A DNA stretch of 64,000 nt, taken from NCBI RefSeq assembly GCF_016908465.1, contig NZ_JAFBDY010000013.1, positions 1-64,000 of the forward strand, read 5' to 3'. This document shows positions 1 through 10,045 of this stretch, piece by piece. Position numbers and translations under genes: made by a program. The stretch is from Lysinibacillus composti (GTDB lineage Bacteria > Bacillota > Bacilli > Bacillales_A > Planococcaceae). Position 1 is the first letter of the stretch; each line of letters begins with the position of its first letter. The notes under the pieces were generated by a model that was given only the letters and a program-made list of their open reading frames with translations, had not been told where the DNA came from and made no database searches.

Positions 1-36
1 TCAACTAACTCTATTTCAAAAACTATTACTTTTATT

Positions 37-90
37 TTAAAAGAAAAAAGACTGTAGGCAAACTCGAAATTTCGAGTTTGTCTACAGTCT
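37..90 (-). terminator. Terminator of the ctsR-clpC operon
   Basis: A 21-bp inverted repeat with almost no loop (arms 49-69 and 70-90, one G:U pair) lies 30 bases past the clpC stop. Read on the minus strand it is followed by a T-rich tract, as in an intrinsic terminator. The strong stop suggests that whatever follows clpC to the left is transcribed separately. Confidence 0.85.
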
Positions 91-91
91 G

Positions 92-121
92 AAAGGACTC
101 GTAATATACGAGTCCTTTTTG
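92..121 (+). terminator. Rightward terminator next to the clpC terminator
   Basis: A second hairpin (arms 92-103 and 107-118, loop ATA) ends in a T run on the plus strand. It would stop rightward transcription entering from the left edge before it runs into clpC. Together with the 49-90 hairpin it forms a back-to-back two-way stop. Confidence 0.6.
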
Positions 122-2560
122 TTAAACATTCACTGGGTCCTTAGGACGTACAACAAATTCTCCATCAACATAATCAAATGTAACTTGTTGACCAGTTGCT
201 ACATTCCCCTTCAATAATTCTTCAGAGAGGCGATCTTCCACATGTTTCTGTAATGCACGACGTAGTGGGCGAGCACCATATTGTGGGTCATAACCTTCTT
301 CAGCAATTTTTTCAAGAGCAGCATCTGTCAGTTCCAGCTCAATATTTTGTTCTTTTAATCGTTTCGTTAATGAATTAGCCATTAATGAAATGATTTCTTT
401 TAGTTGTTCTTTTTCTAATGAGTGGAAGACAATCATTTCATCAATACGGTTTAAGAACTCTGGGCGGAATGCCTTTTTCAATTCTTCTAGCATTGTACCC
501 TTCATATCTTTATACTTGCTAGATGAGTCGCCCACACTGAAGCCTAAGTTCTTTTGATATTTTAATGCATCTGCACCAACGTTTGATGTCATAATGACAA
601 CTGTATTACGGAAATCAACTGAACGGCCTTTTGAATCTGTTAAACGACCGTCATCTAATACTTGTAATAAAATGTTGAACACATCTGGATGTGCTTTTTC
701 AATTTCATCGAATAACACAACAGAGTATGGTTTGCGACGTACTTTTTCAGTTAATTGACCGCCATCATCAAATCCTACATATCCAGGAGGTGAACCAACT
801 AAACGTGAAGTTGAGTGTTTTTCCATGTACTCTGACATATCAATTCGAATCATTGCATCTTCATCGCCAAACATTACTTCAGCAAGTGCACGTGCAAGCT
901 CAGTTTTACCTACTCCCGTAGGACCTAAGAAGATGAATGAGCCAATAGGACGTTTCGGATCCTTTAACCCTGCACGAGCTCGACGAATTGCACGAGAAAT
1001 TGCTTCAACCGCTTCGCCTTGACCTACAACACGTTTGTGTAATTCGCCTTCAAGGTTTAGAAGTTTAGCTGACTCTTCTTGAGCAATTTTAGAAACAGGA
1101 ATCCCAGTCCACATTGAAACGACTTCTGCTATATCTTCAACGGTAACTTTAGACTCTTCTTTCCCTTGCTTTTCCTTCCAAGTCTTCTTTGTTTGGTCTA
1201 GTTCATCTTTAATTTTCTGTTCCGTGTCGCGTAGGGCCGCTGCTTTTTCAAATTCTTGACTTGATACTGCAGCATTTTTCTCCGAACGAACACCTTCTAA
1301 CTTATCTTCAAGCGCTTTTAAGTTTGGTGGAACTGTGAATGAACGTAAACGTACTTTTGAACCTGCTTCATCAATTAAGTCGATTGCTTTATCTGGTAGG
1401 AAGCGGTCAGAAATATAACGGTCTGATAGTTTTGCAGCTGCTTCAACTGCTTCATCTGTAATTTTTACACGGTGATGCGCCTCATAGCGGTCACGTAATC
1501 CGTTAATAATTTGGATTGTTTCATCTACAGATGGTTCATCTACTTGAATTGGTTGGAAACGACGCTCTAATGCGGCATCTTTTTCGATATATTTACGGTA
1601 CTCATCAAGTGTTGTAGCACCGATACATTGTAATTCACCGCGTGCTAATGAAGGTTTTAAAATATTAGAAGCATCAATTGCCCCCTCAGCGCCACCAGCA
1701 CCAATTAATGTGTGAAGTTCATCGATGAATAAAATAACATTACCCGCTTGACGAATTTCATCCATTACCTTTTTCAAACGATCTTCGAATTCTCCACGAT
1801 ATTTTGTACCTGCAACAACTGTCCCCATATCAAGTGTCATAACACGTTTATCGCGTAAAGTTTCTGGCACTTCATTGTTGACGATTTGCTGGGCTAAACC
1901 TTCTGCAATCGCTGTTTTACCAACACCTGGTTCTCCGATTAATACAGGGTTATTTTTCGTACGACGAGATAGCACTTCAATTACTCGAGTAATTTCTTTA
2001 CTTCGGCCAATTACTGGGTCTAATGAACCTTCACGAGCAATTGCTGTTAAGTCACGTGCCAAGCCATCTAAAGTAGGCGTATTTACTGATTGAGTTACAT
2101 TTTGGCCACTTTGAGCTGTATCATTATTGCCAAGTAGTAACAGCACTTGTTGACGTGCTTTGTTTAAACTTACCCCTGCATTTGAAAGGACACGGGCAGC
2201 TACTCCTTCACCTTCACGAATTAGAGCCAATAAAATATGCTCAGTACCGATATAAGCATGGCCAAGCTTACGAGACTCATCTACAGATAATTCAATGACT
2301 TTTTTAGCTCTTGGTGTATAGTGCACAATTGGTCCAACGTCTTTTGACCCTTTTCCAACTAGCTCTTCGATTCCAGATTCGATAATTTGTGGGCTAACAT
2401 CGATTGCTTCTAACGCTTTCGCTGCAATCCCGCCACCTTCACGAATAAGTCCAAGTAAAATATGTTCTGTACCAATTGATTCATGCTTCCAGCGAATTGC
2501 TTCTTCTTGGGCTAATTGCAATACTTTTTGTGCTCGTTGAGTAAAACGGTTAAACATCAT
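122..2560 (-). CDS. clpC: ATP-dependent Clp protease ATP-binding subunit ClpC
   Basis: AAA+ unfoldase that feeds substrates to ClpP in the cytoplasm, including phosphoarginine-marked proteins in Gram-positive bacteria. The 812 residues match the family length. Seen in order: two ClpN repeats (about 1-145), first AAA module with Walker A GEPGVGKT near 208, a UVR-type coiled middle region (about 420-460), second AAA module with Walker A GPTGVGKT near 544, and a C-terminal D2-small domain. The start ATG-ATG has a GGAGAGG site 5-8 bases upstream. It overlaps mcsB by 11 bases and is the last gene of the ctsR operon, so CtsR repression should reach it. Confidence 0.97.
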   Translation of the reverse strand: MMFNRFTQRAQKVLQLAQEEAIRWKHESIGTEHILLGLIREGGGIAAKALEAIDVSPQIIESGIEELVGKGSKDVGPIVHYTPRAKKVIELSVDESRKLGHAYIGTEHILLALIREGEGVAARVLSNAGVSLNKARQQVLLLLGNNDTAQSGQNVTQSVNTPTLDGLARDLTAIAREGSLDPVIGRSKEITRVIEVLSRRTKNNPVLIGEPGVGKTAIAEGLAQQIVNNEVPETLRDKRVMTLDMGTVVAGTKYRGEFEDRLKKVMDEIRQAGNVILFIDELHTLIGAGGAEGAIDASNILKPSLARGELQCIGATTLDEYRKYIEKDAALERRFQPIQVDEPSVDETIQIINGLRDRYEAHHRVKITDEAVEAAAKLSDRYISDRFLPDKAIDLIDEAGSKVRLRSFTVPPNLKALEDKLEGVRSEKNAAVSSQEFEKAAALRDTEQKIKDELDQTKKTWKEKQGKEESKVTVEDIAEVVSMWTGIPVSKIAQEESAKLLNLEGELHKRVVGQGEAVEAISRAIRRARAGLKDPKRPIGSFIFLGPTGVGKTELARALAEVMFGDEDAMIRIDMSEYMEKHSTSRLVGSPPGYVGFDDGGQLTEKVRRKPYSVVLFDEIEKAHPDVFNILLQVLDDGRLTDSKGRSVDFRNTVVIMTSNVGADALKYQKNLGFSVGDSSSKYKDMKGTMLEELKKAFRPEFLNRIDEMIVFHSLEKEQLKEIISLMANSLTKRLKEQNIELELTDAALEKIAEEGYDPQYGARPLRRALQKHVEDRLSEELLKGNVATGQQVTFDYVDGEFVVRPKDPVNV

Positions 2561-3644
2561 ATTTTTCCTCTCCTTTGTTATTAAATTTATTGGTTTTTGA
2601 ATTTAGTTTCTCTCGCAACATTTTTGCTCGGAATAAATCTCGTTCGTTTGGATGCAATGTTGTACCAGCATACTGTTGCACAAAACCAGGTTGAATCAAA
2701 ATCATACATTCATTTAAAACATGTAAAGGAATACTCTTGATGATGCCCAAATCAACGCCTAATCGAACATTCGATAAACATGCTGCCGCTTCTTCACTTG
2801 TCATAATATGAGCATATTTTAAAGTACCCAGAGACCGATTAAAGCGATCTTCGAGTACAAGTGGCGCCTTGTTCAGTAGAGATTCTCGGGATGCACGTTC
2901 ATTTCGGATAATTTGTACAACCGCGTTTTGTAAATCTTCAATAATTTCCTCTTCAGATTTACCTAGAGTTACTTGGTTTGAAATTTGATAAAAGTTCCCT
3001 AAATTTTCACTACCTTCTCCATATATACCCCTTACAACCATTCCTAATCTCGTTAACATCTGAGTTATAACTTTTATTTGCTTTGACATTGTAAGTGCAG
3101 GTAGATGCATCATGACTGATGCGCGGAGCCCTGTTCCAACATTAGTTGGACAGCTAGTTAGATATCCTAGTGTATTGTTAAATGCATATGGTAAATGATT
3201 TTCTAGTTCATTATCTAATTTATATGCTAAGTTATACGTTTCTAAAAGTTGCATTCCAGGTGATAGACATTGTATTCGTAAATGGTCCTCTTCATTAACC
3301 ATGATACTAATGGATTCATCGTCTGAAATTAACACGGATGACGAATTTTCCTTTTTTGCTAATAGTGGGCTAATAAGGTGTTTCTCAACTAAAACCTGTC
3401 TTTGTAACGCAGGCATTTCTTTAATTGTGAAATGAGAAAAAATTTTTTCACTAATATTTAATACGGCCTTTGTTACGGCTTCATCAACTTCCTTTGCCTC
3501 TTTCTCAGAAAAGCTTAGCGGAAAACGAAAACCATCTAAATTTCTAGCCAATCGTATGCGGGTACTTATGACAATATCACCATCAGTTCCCTTTACCTTC
3601 ATCCAACTTGGTGCTTCGCTTTTTAAAAAGTCTTCTATATTCAT
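2550..3644 (-). CDS. mcsB: Protein-arginine kinase McsB
   Basis: Phosphorylates arginine residues of misfolded proteins and of CtsR, marking them for ClpC-ClpP. The 364 residues show the ATP:guanido phosphotransferase fold: STRIRLARN near 27-35, the NEED segment (E118/E119 region) that corresponds to the catalytic loop, [13 protein letters not shown] with C165, and the RDLFRA motif at about 335-340 that in McsB binds phosphoarginine allosterically. The ATG overlaps the mcsA stop by four bases, and its own stop lies inside clpC, so the operon is translationally coupled. All the expected motifs are present and nothing appears missing. Confidence 0.96.
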   Translation of the reverse strand: MNIEDFLKSEAPSWMKVKGTDGDIVISTRIRLARNLDGFRFPLSFSEKEAKEVDEAVTKAVLNISEKIFSHFTIKEMPALQRQVLVEKHLISPLLAKKENSSSVLISDDESISIMVNEEDHLRIQCLSPGMQLLETYNLAYKLDNELENHLPYAFNNTLGYLTSCPTNVGTGLRASVMMHLPALTMSKQIKVITQMLTRLGMVVRGIYGEGSENLGNFYQISNQVTLGKSEEEIIEDLQNAVVQIIRNERASRESLLNKAPLVLEDRFNRSLGTLKYAHIMTSEEAAACLSNVRLGVDLGIIKSIPLHVLNECMILIQPGFVQQYAGTTLHPNERDLFRAKMLREKLNSKTNKFNNKGEEKYDV

Positions 3645-4195
3645 GATTGATCAACACCACCACTTTCAAGCTTGCGTTCCAGTTCTTTAACTTCATCACG
3701 CAATCTAGCAGCATCTTCAAACCGCTCTTCCACGATTGCCACTTTTAGCTGTTCGCGGATTATCTCTATTTGTTTTTTAATTCTTTCGTTACTTTGCTTT
3801 GTATTTCCAGGTACTTTTCCAATATGTTTTGTGCTTGATTGAATTTTTGCTAACACTTGCGGTAACTGATTACTGAATGTTTCATAACATTGTGGACAAC
3901 CTAGCTTACCTTCATTCAAAAACTTTCTAAATGTAAATCCACAACTTGGACAAGTTGTGACTTGTTGTGTATTTTGTGTTTGCTTTTCTTGCGTTCCTGT
4001 TTTCCATATTGGAAGGCCAAACCAGTTTGAAACCAGTTGATGAATAGGTACTTGTTCATCTTTATGGAAATCTAAATTAAATGGATGAAACTGCGATGCA
4101 CACACCTCGCAATAATGCCTTTCGCTTTTTTGGCCATTTACTACTTGTGTGACTGTTACTGTTGCATGGCGTTGCTTACAGTGCTCACAAATCAT
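3641..4195 (-). CDS. mcsA: McsA, zinc-binding activator of McsB
   Basis: Activator and adaptor of the McsB arginine kinase. Four CXXC pairs are visible (CEHC, CEVC, CPSC, CPQC), which fits a two-zinc N-terminal part, and the C-terminus has a UVR motif (FEDAARLRDEV). I start at the ATG at 4195, giving 184 residues, because GAGGTGAGG lies directly upstream. The longer GTG frame at 4204 would put the start inside that ribosome binding site. This start falls 19 bases after the ctsR stop. Confidence 0.93.
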   Translation of the reverse strand: MICEHCKQRHATVTVTQVVNGQKSERHYCEVCASQFHPFNLDFHKDEQVPIHQLVSNWFGLPIWKTGTQEKQTQNTQQVTTCPSCGFTFRKFLNEGKLGCPQCYETFSNQLPQVLAKIQSSTKHIGKVPGNTKQSNERIKKQIEIIREQLKVAIVEERFEDAARLRDEVKELERKLESGGVDQS

Positions 4196-4213
4196 GACCC
4201 TCACCTCTTTTTA

Positions 4214-4675
4214 TTAATCATATTTTAATGTTGTTAACATTGCTTTTAAGATGATGGATCTTAGCTCGTCTCTTGTTGGAAGTTGAAGACGAATTGTGGA
4301 TCGATCAATCGCAGCTAAGATTAATTTTGCTTCCCGTTTTGTAATGACTTCTTCATCAATCAAACGGAATACAATATCTTCTGCCATTGATTGGGTAGCA
4401 CCCTGTTCAATTTGCTTGATCATATCCTCTAGTAAATCTATTCTCGAATTTGCTTTTACACGCAATATTCGAATATATCCCCCGCCTCCACGTTTACTTT
4501 CAACTAAGTATCCTCTTTCGGCTGTAAACCGAGTATTAATAACATAATTTATTTGTGAGGGTACACATTGGAACTTATCTGCCAATTCACTACGTTTAAT
4601 TTCAATATGCCCTTGACCACCTAATTCGATAATCTGCTTTAAATAACCTTCAATGATGTCAGATATATTTCCCAC
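4214..4675 (-). CDS. ctsR: CtsR, repressor of class III heat-shock genes
   Basis: DNA-binding repressor of clp genes; heat or McsB activity relieves it. The winged-helix part contains FQCVPSQINYVINTRF and the wing KRGGGGYIRI, whose tetraglycine loop is the known thermosensor. The C-terminal dimerisation part follows. I start at the GTG at 4675 (153 residues, beginning (M)GNISDII), the length of the Bacillus subtilis protein. The longer GTG frame at 4690 overlaps the AGGTGAGGTG ribosome site. A CtsR box lies about 250 bases upstream, so the operon is probably autoregulated. Confidence 0.95.
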   Translation of the reverse strand: MGNISDIIEGYLKQIIELGGQGHIEIKRSELADKFQCVPSQINYVINTRFTAERGYLVESKRGGGGYIRILRVKANSRIDLLEDMIKQIEQGATQSMAEDIVFRLIDEEVITKREAKLILAAIDRSTIRLQLPTRDELRSIILKAMLTTLKYD

Positions 4676-4925
4676 TTTTTTACACCTCACCTCAAGTCAA
4701 ATCGCTCTGACGTATTTGCGAATTTCGTATCTAAAAGATGTAGCTTAGATATCACCCTCTCATAAGAGAGTAATTTTCTTTAAAAATCACATAAATCAGT
4801 CGGAGGTTTAATCCGCGCGCGTGGTTAGTCTTGTCACTAGACATACGAACGTGGAATTATCAGTGATGAGTGTCGTTCTAAATTTAAGATTATCCCTCAT
4901 TGTATCTTTGAAGTTAAACACTGAC

Positions 4926-4950
4926 TTTGACTAACTTTGACTTTATTATA
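4926..4950 (-). promoter_or_regulatory. CtsR operator and -10 element of the ctsR operon
   Basis: On the minus strand two direct heptamers AGTCAAA are separated by three bases (4926-4942), the geometry of the CtsR box RGTCAAANANRGTCAAA; the centre is GTT rather than NAN. A perfect TATAAT (4945-4950) lies immediately upstream, so bound CtsR would cover the start of transcription. A further GGTCAAA sits at 4955-4961 on the plus strand. The -35 element is not obvious. Confidence 0.75.
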
Positions 4951-5044
4951 TTAAGGTCAAAATAAAAATGCAAAGAAAAAACATATATTTTAAAAAAATA
5001 TTTCGAAACATTATGGTACATTTCAAATTTTAAACGTAAGGCTA

Positions 5045-5088
5045 TATAAAAAACCGACAGTACGTTTTAAACAACGCCTTGTCGGTTT
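5045..5088 (-). terminator. Terminator of the DUF4870 gene
   Basis: Arms AAACCGAC (5051-5058) and GTCGGTTT (5081-5088), with an additional inner pairing, are followed on the minus strand by a T run. The hairpin lies 65 bases after the stop of the gene at 5154. Confidence 0.75.
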
Positions 5089-5153
5089 AGTATTTCTCAT
5101 TTTATCCAAAAATAACCACTAAATTGTAACAGCTAATGTATTTAAATAATTGC

Positions 5154-5459
5154 TTATACCCAACGACCTACAATTGGATAATTCCAATAAGAATCATTAA
5201 GAGCTTTCACAATTCCTATGATTGGTACAATAATTGTCATTAGGCCAAAGATAATTAAGAATGGAATGCCAATGATGATAAAACTTAGTACTGTTGAAAT
5301 CCCTATTAGTAGCCACATGACCGCTTGAAATAGCAACGCTTGAATTGATATGCGTTTCACCTCTTCATCAGAGCTCAATAGAAAAAATGCTATTGGTACT
5401 AGTACAGGAGCAAAAAATGCACTTGCATGAACGATAACTTTAGCCCATTTATTATCCAT
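5154..5459 (-). CDS. DUF4870 family small membrane protein
   Basis: A 101-residue membrane protein with the DUF4870 look: a first helix followed by a short SSDEEVKRI stretch, then hydrophobic segments at about 40-62 and 65-87, and an aromatic end containing YWNYPIVGRW. The function is unknown in the family. It is a single-gene unit with its own terminator and no obvious partner. The ATG start is preceded by AAGGAAGG. Confidence 0.8.
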   Translation of the reverse strand: MDNKWAKVIVHASAFFAPVLVPIAFFLLSSDEEVKRISIQALLFQAVMWLLIGISTVLSFIIIGIPFLIIFGLMTIIVPIIGIVKALNDSYWNYPIVGRWV

Positions 5460-5540
5460 ATATGTCAGCCTTCCTTATAATTTTTTCTTACCTTTTATAC
5501 GGGTACCATGATTAAAAGTTTCAATAAATATGAAATTCGA

Positions 5541-5572
5541 CAAAAAAAGAGTGAAGTTTTTCATATCACTCT
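5541..5572 (-). terminator. Terminator of the small membrane protein gene
   Basis: A seven-base stem (5548-5554 with 5566-5572) is followed by seven T on the minus strand, eight bases beyond the stop at 5581. Confidence 0.75.
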
Positions 5573-5580
5573 AGGTAATT

Positions 5581-5829
5581 CTATGCCTTTTTACTTTTCG
5601 ACTTTTGTATTTTTTTAACCGGTCCATCTTTAGGATCCACATCATCTACATTGTTCGCAAACATCCCGTGGGAAAGAATACCTGAAAAAAGCGTAGCACT
5701 AATAACTATTAGCACCTTATGGGATGTAGGTACTTCTGAATAATATTTTACTAACATAAATATCGCACCTACTGCGACAATAACCATTGTCGGAATGACA
5801 AATTTCATTCTATCTTTTTGCATTTGCAT
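5581..5829 (-). CDS. Unrecognised two-helix membrane protein
   Basis: An 82-residue protein I do not recognise. It has two predicted membrane segments (about 10-28 and 38-58) and a charged, lysine-rich tail ending in KKIQKSKSKKA. A weak GAAAGAAG site precedes the ATG. A terminator directly follows, so it forms its own unit. No function is suggested. Confidence 0.6.
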   Translation of the reverse strand: MQMQKDRMKFVIPTMVIVAVGAIFMLVKYYSEVPTSHKVLIVISATLFSGILSHGMFANNVDDVDPKDGPVKKIQKSKSKKA

Positions 5830-5876
5830 AACTTCTTTCTATAAAAAATACTCTTGCATGAACTATGTATATATCC

Positions 5877-6380
5877 TTATGGTTCTTGGATTTTACGACG
5901 TTCTTTTGCATTCGCTCGTTTGGCTTTTCTTAATTCTTGCCTCGCTCCACCCGTTTCAAATAACCGTTTTTCATCTTCTGTTTCAGGATATACTGCTGGT
6001 ACTACAACCGGCTTTCCGTCTTCGCCAATCGCTACCATTGTGACGAAAGATTCTGTCGTTAACTTTTTTTCACCCGTTTTAATATTCCGCGATATTACAC
6101 GAACATATACTTCCATTGAAGTACGCCCAGTTGATGTAACCATTGCTTCTAGTTCTAAAATATCCCCTACATATGCCGGTGAAACAAAGTCAACTGAATC
6201 AAATGATGCTGTTACAACTTGTTCTTTTGCATGCTTCATTGCAGTAATAGCCGCCATTTCATCGATATATGCTAAAACTTTTCCACCAAAAATAGAATGA
6301 TGATGGTTTGTATCTGGCGGTAAAACTAGATGTGTTTGGTATGAACGGGAATTGCTCATAGGTAATGCATTATTCATCAT
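5877..6380 (-). CDS. Acyl-CoA thioesterase, hotdog fold (YkhA-like)
   Basis: Hydrolyses acyl-CoA thioesters. The first half carries HHHSIFGGKVLAYIDEMAAI, the signature of the acyl-CoA thioesterase family (HxxxFGG with the catalytic Asp), followed by FVSPAYVGDILELEA. I start at the ATG-ATG pair at 6380 (167 residues), which has AAGGGTGA at the correct spacing; the longer frame begins upstream of this site without one. It stands alone between unrelated genes. Chain-length preference cannot be read from the sequence. Confidence 0.88.
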   Translation of the reverse strand: MMNNALPMSNSRSYQTHLVLPPDTNHHHSIFGGKVLAYIDEMAAITAMKHAKEQVVTASFDSVDFVSPAYVGDILELEAMVTSTGRTSMEVYVRVISRNIKTGEKKLTTESFVTMVAIGEDGKPVVVPAVYPETEDEKRLFETGGARQELRKAKRANAKERRKIQEP

Positions 6381-6589
6381 GATGTCACCCTTCATTTTAA
6401 TAATCAAAAAAACATATAGTCTTTTCAACAATCATTAATTTAAACTTAGTAAAGTAACTGACGCTTTACTTACTTGCTATTCATCATAGTATTGTTTCTT
6501 TTCGGAAACGGATACCTTCGTAACACTTCTTTTATTTTAACATCGCCTAGGGAATTTTGTATGTTTTGTAATTATTTATTTCACTAGCA

Positions 6590-7558
6590 TCAATTTAAGA
6601 AGTCTATGATAACTGATACACCACTTGGAATTAGACTAGTGAATTCTAAAACAAATTCAGCAATTTCACTCATTTGGCTTAATCTTGTTAGAGGTGTTAA
6701 ATCTACTAAATTCTGTACGTTTAATAAATCATTAACGATTTTTTGTATAGCAATAATTAATGCGTATTCCTTTGCATAACGAAAAGCCTTTTGTTCTATT
6801 AACTGTTGATATAATATACATATTTCCTCAATTTTAAAATCATCTGTCGCAGCCAAGGCTAAAATACCGATAAAAGGATAATGTACTCTTTTCACCTTAA
6901 TATTTTGTTTATTTAATTCTTTCCTTAGTTGTACGGTATATTGAACTAGTAATGCATTATATTCTGTACTATAAATCGTCATAATTTGACTTAACGCTTG
7001 TAAGTGATTTCCTATAATAAATTGGTGTTTCTTCAATTCTAAATAATAACGCTGTATTGTTTCTGCACGTTGACCTATTGAATCTTCTTGAACACTAGTT
7101 TGCACAACAACATAGGGGATATCTTCTTTTGAAGTTAAAAAAGGTTGGCGACGATTCATTTCTTCGAATAAACTTTTAGCTCTTCTTGCATGTTCAAGAG
7201 AATCCTCTTGTAAAAATAGCGCACCTAATATACGGAAAGATGATTGTTTGAATTTCACATCTGCCAATAGACTGTCATGATTATTTATTTGCTTTATTGC
7301 TATATGTATATCTTTTTCTTCCATTAAGTAAGATGCTAATTTGTAGCTCAAGGCTGATTCAAGCTGCAACGAGAATGACTTTTCCTCATTAATAATCTCC
7401 ATTACCTTTCTTAACATAACACCACTAAATTGCTTTTTATTTATTGTGTATTTACTTGCTAAAGACATGACTAAATGTTGGTCAGACCCATGACCCATAT
7501 AATTAATTACACGATCATAATTCTCTTGGAACTGCTTTGAAAATTGTTCCTCATTCAT
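6590..7558 (-). CDS. DUF4003 family protein
   Basis: A 322-residue soluble protein without signal peptide. The order of segments (LVMSLASKYTINKKQF, a middle RRAKSLFEEMNRRQPFLT with EDIPYVVV, and a helical C-terminal half) matches what I know of DUF4003, a Bacillales family of unknown function. It looks almost entirely helical. It is a monocistronic unit between the thioesterase and the aldehyde dehydrogenase pair. The family call is from memory of its pattern and moderately certain. Confidence 0.65.
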   Translation of the reverse strand: MNEEQFSKQFQENYDRVINYMGHGSDQHLVMSLASKYTINKKQFSGVMLRKVMEIINEEKSFSLQLESALSYKLASYLMEEKDIHIAIKQINNHDSLLADVKFKQSSFRILGALFLQEDSLEHARRAKSLFEEMNRRQPFLTSKEDIPYVVVQTSVQEDSIGQRAETIQRYYLELKKHQFIIGNHLQALSQIMTIYSTEYNALLVQYTVQLRKELNKQNIKVKRVHYPFIGILALAATDDFKIEEICILYQQLIEQKAFRYAKEYALIIAIQKIVNDLLNVQNLVDLTPLTRLSQMSEIAEFVLEFTSLIPSGVSVIIDFLN

Positions 7559-7640
7559 TTTTCATCACTCCTACTCTCTTTTACGGTTAAAGAAATCTTT
7601 AGTTTCAAAAAATAAACTACAAATCTTAACAAAGAGCGAT

Positions 7641-7691
7641 ATCAAAAAAAAATTACCCTAAAGGCTTTAACTTCCTACCTTTAGAGTAATT
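7641..7691 (-). terminator. Terminator of the aldehyde dehydrogenase operon
   Basis: A stem (7652-7664 with 7678-7690, one mismatch) is followed by a T run on the minus strand just after the DUF779 stop. Confidence 0.8.
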
Positions 7692-7696
7692 ATTTT

Positions 7697-8062
7697 TTAT
7701 GGAATTTTTAATTCTTCTCTTTCTTCAGAAGTAAACACTCTTGAACGTGTTAAAAAGCGCTTCCCTTCAACACCTTCTAATGAAAACATTCCTCCGCGAC
7801 CGTCCACCACATCAATAATTAGTTGCGTGTGTTTCCAATAGTCGAATTGGCTTTTGTGCATATAAAACTTAGCACCCCCAATTTCACCTAAAAGGATATC
7901 CGCATCTCCAATAAGTAAGTCCCCTTCCGGATAACACATAGGAGATGAACCATCACAACAACCACCTGATTGATGAAACATAACTGGTCCATGTTTATCT
8001 TTTAATTGCTGAATGAGTGTAAGAGCGGCATCCGTAGCAACTACTCTTTCAACCACTTGCAA
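7697..8062 (-). CDS. DUF779 protein, aldehyde dehydrogenase partner
   Basis: A 121-residue protein with the DUF779 hallmarks: GGCCDGSSPMC near 33-43, then GDLLIGD and QFDYWKHTQLIIDVV. The conserved cysteines look metal- or redox-related, but no activity is established that I can name. It lies 13 bases downstream of an aldehyde dehydrogenase, the partner with which this family is commonly found, so a role in maturing or assisting that enzyme is plausible inference. Confidence 0.88.
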   Translation of the reverse strand: MQVVERVVATDAALTLIQQLKDKHGPVMFHQSGGCCDGSSPMCYPEGDLLIGDADILLGEIGGAKFYMHKSQFDYWKHTQLIIDVVDGRGGMFSLEGVEGKRFLTRSRVFTSEEREELKIP

Positions 8063-8075
8063 GCCTCCTTTTAAA

Positions 8076-9611
8076 TTAGAAGAAGCCTAATTTGTTTGGA
8101 TTATAACTTACTAAAAGGTTCTTAGTTTGTTGATAATGTTCTAACATCATTTTGTGGTTTTCGCGTCCGACACCTGACATTTTATAACCACCAAATGCAG
8201 CATGGGCAGGATATTGGTGGTAACAGTTTGTCCAAACTCGGCCCGCTTCAATTTCACGACCGAAACGATATGCTGTATTCATATCACGCGTCCATACACC
8301 TGCACCTAATCCGTAAAGTGTATCGTTTGCAATTTCAAGCGCTTCTTCTTTTGTTTTAAAAGTTGTTACTGCAACAACAGGACCGAAAATTTCCTCTTGG
8401 AAAATACGCATTTTATTGTGACCTTTAAATACAGTTGGTTTAATGTAATATCCGTCTGAAAGATCACCTTCTAGGCTATTTCGTTCTCCGCCGATTAAGC
8501 ATTCTGCGCCCTCTTGTTTTCCAATTTCTAAATACGATAAAATTTTCTCCATTTGTTCTGATGAAGCTTGAGCACCCATCATTGTCGTTGGGTCAAGTGG
8601 GTTTCCTGTTTTAATTGCTTCTACACGCTTTAATGCGCGTTCAATAAACTTTTCGTAAATTGATTCTTGAATAAGCGCACGAGAAGGGCATGTACAAACT
8701 TCCCCTTGGTTTAACGCAAATAATACAAAGCCTTCAATTGCTTTATCTAAAAATTCATCGTCAGCGTCCATAATATCTTCAAAGAAGATGTTAGGCGACT
8801 TACCACCTAATTCTAGTGTTACTGGAATAATGTTTTGAGAAGCATATTGCATAATTAATCGACCAGTTGTAGTTTCACCCGTAAACGCAATTTTTCCGAT
8901 ACGCGGATTTGACGCTAAAGGTTTACCTGCTTCTAAACCAAAGCCATTTACGACATTCACGACACCTGGTGGTAACAGATCTTCAATTAATTCCATTAGA
9001 ACTAAAATAGAAGTTGGTGTTTGTTCAGCAGGTTTTAATACAACACAGTTACCCGCCGCTAAAGCAGGAGCTAATTTCCAAACTGCCATTAATAATGGGA
9101 AGTTCCAAGGAATAATTTGCCCTACTACCCCAATTGGTTCATGGAAGTGATAAGCTACTGTATCATTATCAATTTGACTGATGCTTCCTTCTTGTCCACG
9201 TACAGCACCTGCAAAATAACGGAAATGATCAATCGCTAACGGTAAATCGGCATTTAATGTTTCACGTACCGCCTTACCATTTTCCCACGTTTCAGCAACT
9301 GCTAGCTTTTCTAAATTTTCTTCGATACGATCTGCAATTTTATTTAAAATAACTGCTCTTTCAGCAGCAGATGTTTTACCCCAAGATTCTTTAGCAGCAT
9401 GAGCTGCATCTAACGCTAACTCTATATCTTCTTCTGTTGAACGTGCAACTTTTGTAAACACTTTTCCTGTTACAGGAGTTACGTTGTCGAAATATTGTCC
9501 TTTTACTGGTGGTGTCCATTCCCCACCAATATAGTTATCATAACGTTCTTTAAAGTTTACTACTGCACCTTCTGTATTTGGGAATGCATAAGACAATGTT
9601 AATACTGACAT
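8076..9611 (-). CDS. NAD-dependent aldehyde dehydrogenase (AcoD/ExaC type)
   Basis: Oxidises an aldehyde, probably acetaldehyde or a similar short one, to the acid. The 511 residues show [22 protein letters not shown], the ELGGKSPNI motif, and the catalytic cysteine C306 in NQGEVCTC, with a second cysteine C308 beside it. The paired DUF779 gene and the C-terminal [20 protein letters not shown] place it in the AcoD/ExaC group. It is first in a two-gene operon. I found no convincing sigma-54 promoter or regulator nearby, so its inducer is unknown. Confidence 0.92.
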   Translation of the reverse strand: MSVLTLSYAFPNTEGAVVNFKERYDNYIGGEWTPPVKGQYFDNVTPVTGKVFTKVARSTEEDIELALDAAHAAKESWGKTSAAERAVILNKIADRIEENLEKLAVAETWENGKAVRETLNADLPLAIDHFRYFAGAVRGQEGSISQIDNDTVAYHFHEPIGVVGQIIPWNFPLLMAVWKLAPALAAGNCVVLKPAEQTPTSILVLMELIEDLLPPGVVNVVNGFGLEAGKPLASNPRIGKIAFTGETTTGRLIMQYASQNIIPVTLELGGKSPNIFFEDIMDADDEFLDKAIEGFVLFALNQGEVCTCPSRALIQESIYEKFIERALKRVEAIKTGNPLDPTTMMGAQASSEQMEKILSYLEIGKQEGAECLIGGERNSLEGDLSDGYYIKPTVFKGHNKMRIFQEEIFGPVVAVTTFKTKEEALEIANDTLYGLGAGVWTRDMNTAYRFGREIEAGRVWTNCYHQYPAHAAFGGYKMSGVGRENHKMMLEHYQQTKNLLVSYNPNKLGFF

Positions 9612-10045
9612 GTGTTAAGCCTCTCCTTTTCACCGATTAGTCATATCCAATACCTTCAACACTCAAATTGCCCCAAGTTATGAAAAAGGTATTTGTATTA
9701 AAATATGAATTGGATTTCCAAAATATAACTAACAAATCTAGTTTTTTACCATAGATTAATAGAAAACTTTTCGACAAAAAATTGTGCATTTTAGGAACCA
9801 TATGTATCCGGTCAGATCTTAACATCACCGATCGAAATGGTTATGTCTTATTAAATGTAATAAAATAGGTAATATGAATTTCACTTATTTCATTAAAACT
9901 AGTTTAGAAATCATAAAGGAACGATAAAACTTAGAGTAATAGCCTATTTTGCACTCATACAAATAATAATAAAATACTTATTTTTTCTTTCTTCCAAAAC
10001 GACACTTTACTATATACTAAAGACATTAAAAAGATAGGAGTATTT
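9612..10045. other. Gap between divergent aldehyde dehydrogenase and rluF
   Basis: An AT-rich stretch of 434 bases that must hold both divergent promoters. A -10-like TATACT lies at 10013-10018 before rluF without a clear -35. A 63-codon minus-strand frame at 9637-9828 has no ribosome site or family resemblance and is not called. I see nothing else. Confidence 0.4.

Larger units (their letters stand above)
4676..5153. other. Gap: long ctsR leader, promoter, and DUF4870 terminator
   Basis: This gene-free stretch holds an approximately 250-base untranslated leader of ctsR, the CtsR box, and the terminator of the next gene. The leader contains a GC-richer patch near 4813-4825 and a small hairpin (CTCTC/GAGAG, about 4755-4772). 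I recognise no riboswitch or small gene in it. Confidence 0.5.

Noticed and set aside
4893-4925. Sigma-B-like GTTTAA...GGGATA in the ctsR leader on the minus strand
   Set aside because: The spacing of 17 bases is longer than the sigma-B norm, and the -10 match is imperfect.
9612-9720. Sigma-54 promoter for the aldehyde dehydrogenase
   Set aside because: The TTGGGGCAATTT stretch lacks the GG and GC elements at the required 12/24 spacing, and no sigma-54 activator gene is adjacent.
9637-9828. 63-codon minus-strand frame upstream of the aldehyde dehydrogenase
   Set aside because: No ribosome site, no recognisable domain, and it sits in the promoter region.
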